From Lumbricus terrestris (Eukaryota > Annelida > Clitellata > Crassiclitellata > Lumbricidae): a stretch of 64,000 nt of DNA. Location of the stretch: assembly GCA_949752735.1 (NCBI GenBank), contig OX457036.1, positions 93,972,868 to 94,036,867 on the forward strand, in the 5' to 3' direction. This document shows positions 57,520 through 64,000 of the stretch, piece by piece. The notes beneath the pieces are model-generated. The model was not told the DNA's origin. It made no database searches and saw only the letters and a program-made list of their open reading frames with translations. Every line of letters begins with the position of its first letter. The first letter of the stretch is position 1. The translations under genes were made by a program, and so were the position numbers.

Positions 57520-58680
57520 AATTTAACTGTACAACTACTGGGACAAATGTTCCAACAGTAATTTAAGGATTTGTTCAGTAGTTACTAATACTCTACCTTC
57601 AGTTTACAACATTAAATTATTAGCCTTCTCATTATAAATATTCAGTGAATAAAACATTATCGGAAAAACCAAATCGTGACACACAGTAAATACAGAAATA
57701 GCTTATAATTAACACGTGTATGGGCTACACAAGTCTACCAAAATCTCAGACATGTGCACCTCTAGGTTATGTCTCCAACTTGAATATGGCTGATTGTACA
57801 ACGGAGCGTAGCAGCCTATGAAGAATCACTGGGTTACAGTCACTCAGCCTGTCACTCGCTTATTTATATCAATTATGAATATCTCTTGTTTATAATCAAT
57901 TATTTTTGGTGTTATGATTGAACTAATTGTGTCATATATTCAGTCTTCTATCCATGACGTATATAGGGATATATGTAATATTATGTATAGTAAAAAAAAT
58001 TTTGTAAGGCGTACCAAACGAGCTTCGTTTGGTTGCAAATGTTGTAGCATGGGTTGTCGACAGAAGCTCCACCCCAGATCCCACTGGGGAGCTCAGGATG
58101 CTCTCCAGACCGGATATCGTGACAGACTTTGTCACGGTAGCCCAAATCCAGTAAAATATGTACTGAGCCGTATTGATTATCTGGTTGCAAGCCGCCGTTG
58201 TGTGCTGGATCAAACCCCAGACCAGCGGACATTAGAGGCGAACGCTTGAGCATTAGGCACCGGTCAGGCAGCGGCCGTATCGCGCGAGCAATTAAGCAGA
58301 CGTTAGGTCGCGTGCGAGCGGGTGAGGGAGCAAGAACGGCTGTCCTTAAAATACCTGACCGAATCGTTGGTGGGGGAGTGTGGGCAACTGCTGCCAGAGA
58401 ATGGAATTTTCCACACGAGCCAATGTAGGTCACGACGGAGGGTCAAGTTAAAGGCGTTCAAGATGTTGGGTCAGACGGAAGAAGGTCAACACCTGGTAGT
58501 ACCATGTGGTTTCATCATCGGACGCTATTCGTTAACACCGTTTGAATGTCGGTCTGGCAGGGTCCGTATTGGCGTGGCATCCATTCAAAGGGTCAGGGGT
58601 GTGTGGGGGAGAAGAAGTATCTCGGATCATCAGTTGCTGAAAACGGAACTTGGCTGTTGCGAACAACTTACTCAAGGTGT
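57520..58680. other. No confirmed gene
   Basis: It holds several overlapping open frames at 57,914-58,433 and 58,198-58,789 on both strands in a CpG-richer segment. None is recognised. Confidence 0.35.
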
Positions 58681-58708
58681 GGTCCGAGGCCCAGTACTTT
58701 CTGCGAGT

Positions 58709-58810
58709 GATTGGTTCTCGGGGCCGCGACTAATTGGTTCCGGGGGGTTGGGGTGGGGAGGGGTTATTGGTTCCCGGAGCCACGAGTGATTGGTTCCCGA
58801 GGTTGCGGAA
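58709..58810 (+). promoter_or_regulatory. Four-copy ATTGGTTCCCGG cluster (inverted CCAAT boxes)
   Basis: ATTGG occurs at 58710, 58733, 58766 and 58789, each followed by TTC and G/C-rich sequence. This may be NF-Y binding DNA of a minus-strand promoter or simply a tandem repeat. Confidence 0.35.
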
Positions 58811-59109
58811 TGATAAGTGGTATTACAATTCTGATCCTACTAAAATAAAATATGAAATACAATATTAGATTATTAAATGTTTTTGAAGTTAACTCTAAAC
58901 GTATTATTCAATAACATTTAATGCTAAATAGTTGCTATTCAATGCAAGGGAATGAGAAACAAAGACAAATGAAGAATGGCTGACAACATAAACGAGGGCC
59001 GATGGCATCATAACAAGTCTTGTACAAACATTGAGAGGTTATCTCGACTTTACAACTTCTTAGTCTGTCAGTGTCCTTCTTCCTGTTTGAAAACCATTTT
59101 TGGGGTTGT

Positions 59110-59185
59110 GGGTGATGTTGTCAGGTTGGGAGGACCTCTAAGCAGTTTCTTTTGAAGTGGTGCTATATAAATTTATGATTACGAA
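59110..59185 (+). mobile_element. SINE tail
   Basis: AGTGGTGCTATATAAATTTATGATTACG matches the end of the 13,311-13,492 SINE in its first and last parts. Confidence 0.5.
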
Positions 59186-59189
59186 AAGA

Positions 59190-61430
59190 ACCAAGATTCC
59201 GAGACTCATGGAGATTATTTTATTCGTACCCATTGCACTGCCAAACAGCTGTGTCAGGAACTTGTGATTATTTTTATTGTGAACTATTGAACTATTTTCA
59301 AGCACCAGTTAAACCTAAACCGGTTAAAATTTTAAGCACTGGTTAAATTTTAAAACTAAATTCAAATTTTTAAAGCACCAGTTTGTGGAAATGCTGGTAA
59401 AACAATACTATTGGCAGTCAACAGTGTCAGACAGTTTGAGAAGCACTGCAGCTTTAGCAGACCATATGCACGGTGTCACAGCCATCTGGTCTTCCAACTA
59501 ACTGGCAGTCTGATGCAATGCTGAACAGCATTTCATTCGGTGACAGATAACAGATTGCACACATTAGACATCTGGAAAAGTGTTGTTCGCGTTAATAGTA
59601 GTCGTGGGATATCAAGTATTATCCTAATCTCAAACATTCTTCGCTAACCAGAGAAAGCTAAGCCATTATCATAGACGCTCTGCGAGTAATATTGGTAGTT
59701 ATGTAAGGTAGGCAGTAGATGCACCAACCAATTTTCAAATGTGAGTAATCGTAAAACTTAACAGGAGGGGTATTATGTGTTAAAACAAGCGGTCCTTGTA
59801 TTTGCAGGGCCTTGAGCATAGTATGGTAATGTAATGTGATGTAGATTCCAGAAAATTTCTCAGCACCCACAAAAGTCACACCAGAAAGACCGGCTAATTC
59901 ATGCTGGCGCTACAACAAATCAAAGTCGCAATAGACAGTTTGTTCCAATGTCAGGTCAAAATCAGGGAGGCCAGAAGTAGCATAAGTGGTAGTGGTAATC
60001 AGATACTTGTACGGCGCTAATTTATGAATTCAACGCATAGCCCAGGTAACTGGAAAAAGATAATTTTTCAGTTGTTTGCAAAATGAAATAAGAGAAAGGG
60101 GGTGGTTCCTTAAAGCTGGTGACAGTTAATTCTATAGACAAGTTCCTGCTTGTATTTTTAAGAATGGAAGGAAACCAATTTTTTTCAGTTCTAATTTACA
60201 GTTGACTGGAGGCAACTGAGTTTGAGTGTTATCTTCTCACCATCAAAGAGTAGTCGTTCCGGACTTTTAATAATAATAATAATTTCGTTTATTCAATAAT
60301 CCGGTTATTCAACCAGTTACAGTATACAGCTTATTCAAGTTCTGCAAATTTTCAAACATAATCATCACAAGAACGCAGATCACAGAAGACATATAACAAC
60401 GTTGCTGCCATGCAAGGTGCAGGCTCTATGTACTTTAGCTGCCACCATAGGAATAAAGGAAGAGCTGAACCCATTGTTTGTGTGTGGGATCATTACCATA
60501 TCGTTGTATCTGTTGAACATTCCTCCTTCCTTAGATCCAGTAAATGCAACTTGTCAGAGCACATATCTTCAGACAGAAACGATTTAAGTGGATAGAAGTG
60601 CTTTCACTTTGAGACGGCTTTTATCTACTAAGGTAGATTAGTAGACCAAAAAACCTATCCAGGGGAAGCTCTTGCCGGAAACTTTCTTGCATTATAGGCC
60701 ATGTTGTTGGCTCTGTTGTGTGTAAGCCACACTATAGCTCTTCAGCTGGAATCACAATGGCTGTCCGACTGAGTGCCACACAGACAGTGTGTGAATTAAG
60801 TTGCTTTGTTCTGGCCACAATGCTGTGGGCGGAAAAACCTTAGATGTGCTCTCTTGTAGTAAACGACATTGCCTCAGTATATCTGCCACTGTCTACTTGT
60901 AAGCCACACAACGCCGCATTTTCTCTGTCTTACTGAAATCCGTTTCGTTTCTTCTGCCTTCTGCCTCAAGCTGTATTGAGGGACGAACGTTGGCCGTCTT
61001 GCATGCAGTCTGTTACACTGCTTATCATCCAGTTACCAGACTATCCAGACCGAAAAATTAATAGATTTTTCTGCTAGGGTGGCGATAATATTTCACGAAT
61101 GAGACTTGCGTGCATTGACTGAATACGAAAAACAGACCATGGGAAGAATGCGCCATATATGACATGTTGACATTCGAATCACAACTCAAAACCATTTTTA
61201 AGTATCATATGATTGTCTTTTGTTAAAAAGCTAATGCCCTTCTTTTGACCTCTGCTGTATTTCGTCTGTACATAAATCATCTTGTTAAAATTACATTCAA
61301 TCAAAGGATAGAAAGTCATAAGAACCTTTGAAATGGGATTGCGCTGGGCAGGACGGGATTGAAGTTGGGTGTACTAAGTCGGATGAGTTTGGGTGGGTGT
61401 GGGCTGTGTTGGATGGGAAGTGACATTAAC
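59190..61430. other. No confirmed feature
   Basis: It contains a retroelement-like ATA tail at 60,270-60,300. The 61-codon frames at 60,402-60,595 overlap in two frames and are not convincing. Confidence 0.4.
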
Positions 61431-61434
61431 CCAC

Positions 61435-62065
61435 CCCGGGACAAAACCCCTCCGGACAAAAAGCCCCCCCCGGACATAACCCCCCCAGACAAACCCCGGG
61501 TAGAACTGTACTATAGGACATATGCTGGTCGTCGTTCACAAGTCGGATTTATTAAAAGAATTCTCGCTAAATAGAAGTCGGATTGATACAAACTCATTTT
61601 TACTTAAAAGTGGAAGCTGGATTGATGAAAATTTCTTGCTTAAATTGGAGATGGATTGATCAAAATGTTCTTGCCTAAATTGGAGCTGGATGGATGAAAT
61701 TGTTGCTTAAATTGGAGATGGATTGATGAAAAAGAATTATTTAAATAGAAGTTGGATTGATAAAAACAATTGTTTCTAATTTGAATAGAAACTGGGCCGA
61801 TTAAATGAAATTTTTATTTTTGACTAAATGGAAGCTAGATTGAGGAAAAATATTAAATTGTTATCTAAGTAGAAGTTGGATTGATGAATGCAATTGTTGC
61901 TATTGAGATAGAAGCTGGATTAATGAAACGCATTTTATCAATTAACTACGGATATAGGCTATTTGCACAGGAAGGGGGTTTGTCCGAGGGTGAATGTCCT
62001 TGGGCTTAATTTGGTAGTTTTGTCCGGGGGGGGGGGATTTGTCGAGGTGGGGGTGAATGTCCTAC
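61435..62065. mobile_element. Foldback-like element flanked by CCCCGGACAAA repeats
   Basis: The left side has repeated CCGGACAAAACCCC units (61,435-61,500). The right side has the inverse, GGGTTTGTCCGAGG and TTTTGTCCGGGG (61,975-62,065). The interior is the GAAGCTGGATTGATGAAA array. Confidence 0.6.
61540..61935 (+). repeat. GAAGCTGGATTGATGAAA array, second locus
   Basis: About eleven diverged units of 33-45 bp, the same motif as at 2,396-2,885. Confidence 0.8.
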
Positions 62066-62099
62066 GCTCGTGTTGAATTAGGGTGGTGTTGATGGTGGA

Positions 62100-62195
62100 C
62101 TTTGTGGGTAATGGTTAGGGGGTTGGGTAACTTGGGTTAGCTGCCTTATAAGGCGCCCTTGTTACGGGGCCATATAAATTGTAATTATTATTATT
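62100..62195 (+). mobile_element. SINE tail
   Basis: CTTATAAGGCGCCCTTGTTA and GGGCCATATAAATTGTAATT resemble the other SINE 3' ends. Confidence 0.4.
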
Positions 62196-62683
62196 TTTAT
62201 TGTTATTACATTATATTGTGGTTGGGATGTGTGTGGGATCATATGGGGTTACGGCAGGGGCGTAGCTAGGAGACAGTTGGGTTTCCATTTGGGGTTTCCA
62301 GTGACCATGGTCGCAAATTATTAGGGGTTGAACCCGGGAACCTCGGAATGCAGCCCTGTGTTATAACAAGCAGACGATTAGCGTCGCCCTCCTCTTTTAT
62401 GGAGACCTTGGCCTGGCTCCATCCGAATGGGACAATAGCGGACTGTGAGCTTGAGTCGTTTGGACCGCGTACTGTATGACCTCGACGTGTGCACCTGGGC
62501 ACGGGGGGGGGGGAGGGGTATGGAGGGATGGGTTGTATGAATAGAGCCAGACCATCCGTTGGTATGCGACTTGTGTGTGTGCCCTCTGGCATACCAGGCA
62601 TGCCTTCTCATTGTGCACAATGTGCTTGTTCTTCTTGTCTGACCGCAGACATGTCAAGTTATTTCTATAACAACGGCTGACAC

Positions 62684-62900
62684 TTCTCCCTCCTCCTCCT
62701 CCCCTCCTCCTCCTACTCTTCCTCCTCTTCGCTACTGTGTTGCCCTTTCTTCTCGTTCGCTTTGCCCATTCTAGCCTTCCTCCTTCTGATCATCCTGTTC
62801 ATCATAACACTCCCACTCCTTCCTTCCTTCCTTCCTTCCTTCCTTCCTTCTTCTGACCTTTCTCACCCTACTTCCAGCTCTTCCTTCCTCTTCCTCTCTT
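62684..62900 (+). repeat. CCT/CTT pyrimidine tract with (CCTT)n
   Basis: TCCTCCTCC runs, then about eight CCTT units at 62,818-62,850. Confidence 0.9.
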
Positions 62901-62937
62901 CACTGTGCTGCTCATAGCCTTCCTCCTGTTGCTGATC

Positions 62938-63420
62938 TACATATATATATAATTATATACTATGTATAATTGTATATGTATATATTATATATGTATGCAT
63001 AATGTATATGTATATATAATGTATATGCAATATATTTATATCGATGCGTGTTCATATATTTATGTAAAGAAATACATATAAATAAAGTATGTTATGACAT
63101 CTTTCCAGTGTAATTTGTGTACATGCATATTTAATACATACATAGGCCTACATACAATTGTGTATAATTGAAAAAGCCATCATCTGCACAATAATTTCTG
63201 ATGCAGCTATGAAGGGGTTACTGGGCTGGCCCTGCCAAGCGGGATCTTGGTCCTTTCAGGGTTTGTTTCCAGCTGTCTCTGTTTCATTGCATATAATTAT
63301 TATTATATACATCAAATTATATATACAGTATATAAATGTATATGTATATATGTAACATGTATAATGTATATTGTATATGTATATATGTAACAGCTAACTA
63401 ATTCAATATAATATAATATC
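62938..63420. repeat. TATATG/TATA-rich low-complexity region
   Basis: Long TATA and TATGTA runs at 62,940-63,070 and again at 63,295-63,420, with ordinary sequence between. Confidence 0.8.
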
Positions 63421-63825
63421 CACAAAAATGGGTATGCTCGAGATATGTGATAGCATGCATTGCTATAACACTAAATCATACGTAACTGTGTACAGGTGTT
63501 GGCATGTGAGTTCCAAAATCAATTCAGCTGTGGAAAATAAACTGCGACCTTGTTATATTGCCTTTCTTGCCTTTCTTGACGTATATATGACGCTCACAAA
63601 AGCCGCTTGATGAATGACGGGTGTCTGACGTATAGTCCACTCGTCATAGATTTATCGACGGTTTATTGCAAAGATTTATTTGCTTCTCATAGGTAACGAT
63701 TAATTTTAACGCTATATACGTTTCTGATCTTTATGTTTGGGATACGGCTGGTTTATTGTTGGTCCATTTTACAATAATTATACACATAATTGCATGTAGG
63801 CCTATACATTCACACACCCACACAG

Positions 63826-64000
63826 GTGCGGTGGTGTAGTGAGTATGTTCGTTGCCTTGCAGCTGGAGGGTTGCAGATTCGAATCCATCTTAAGTTGTTG
63901 TGTAGGGACCTTGGAGCAAGTCCTTCACTCACAATTGCTCAGCGCGTCGGCGTGAAACTCCGATGTAGTGTCCGCGCTGTAGTCGGGAGCGCCTCTGAGT
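63826..64000 (+). mobile_element. tRNA-derived SINE, cut by the window end
   Basis: GGTGGTGTAGTGAGTATG (box A region) and AGATTCGAATCC (box B), then TCGGCGTGAAACTCCGATGT and GGGAGCGCCTCTGAGT. It is the best-preserved copy of the family. Confidence 0.85.

Noticed and set aside
57914..58789. Several overlapping frames of 76-155 codons
   Set aside because: No frame stands out, both strands are open, and no splice sites or domain were seen; CpG content explains the lack of stops.

Overview
The window is animal nuclear DNA. Genes are split by GT-AG introns full of transposon debris, SINEs with tRNA-like promoters, microsatellites and minisatellites. There is no operon, ribosome-binding site, phage or CRISPR signal. 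The palindrome TAGGCCTA is strongly over-represented, and SINE/LINE tails with the core GGGAGCGCYTCTGA recur on both strands. The repeat content and the USP8 architecture suggest a marine invertebrate, but phylum cannot be fixed from this sequence.

The clearest gene is a complete plus-strand USP8 (UBPY) deubiquitinase at 4,200-25,303. I could join 23 coding exons in a consistent frame: 3,738 nt, 1,245 residues plus a stop. In order it has the N-terminal USP8 dimerisation/MIT-like helices, an inactive rhodanese domain, three STAM-SH3 binding motifs, a Glu/Lys/Arg-rich coiled coil, a WW domain, a 14-3-3 site (RSHSSP) and a USP protease domain with Cys, His and Asp in place. The WW domain keeps both tryptophans, whereas the mammalian counterpart is a degenerate WW-like module.

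Two further plus-strand genes, or parts of one gene, are incomplete. An apparent first coding exon lies at 28,741-29,170, another candidate at 34,377-34,500, and a 2,169-bp internal exon at 54,306-56,474 encodes a long, probably disordered protein with a basic cluster. I do not recognise the product. Both candidate first exons end in phase 1 and the large exon begins in phase 1, so they could be alternative starts of one gene, but this is not proven.

The rest is accessory sequence. It includes two hAT elements with perfect 8-bp target duplications (20,854-22,146 and 46,927-48,098), a piggyBac-type element flanked by TTAA (17,266-18,315), a palindromic MITE (26,225-26,645), foldback-type inverted repeats (435-1,520; 2,541-2,961; 15,850-16,275; 61,435-62,065), at least seven 3' fragments of one LINE family, and several SINEs.

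The observations most worth following are: a second copy of the last USP8 exon inside intron 22; two introns whose tandem repeats are built from copies of their own 5' splice site; the intact WW domain; and the unassigned large exon.
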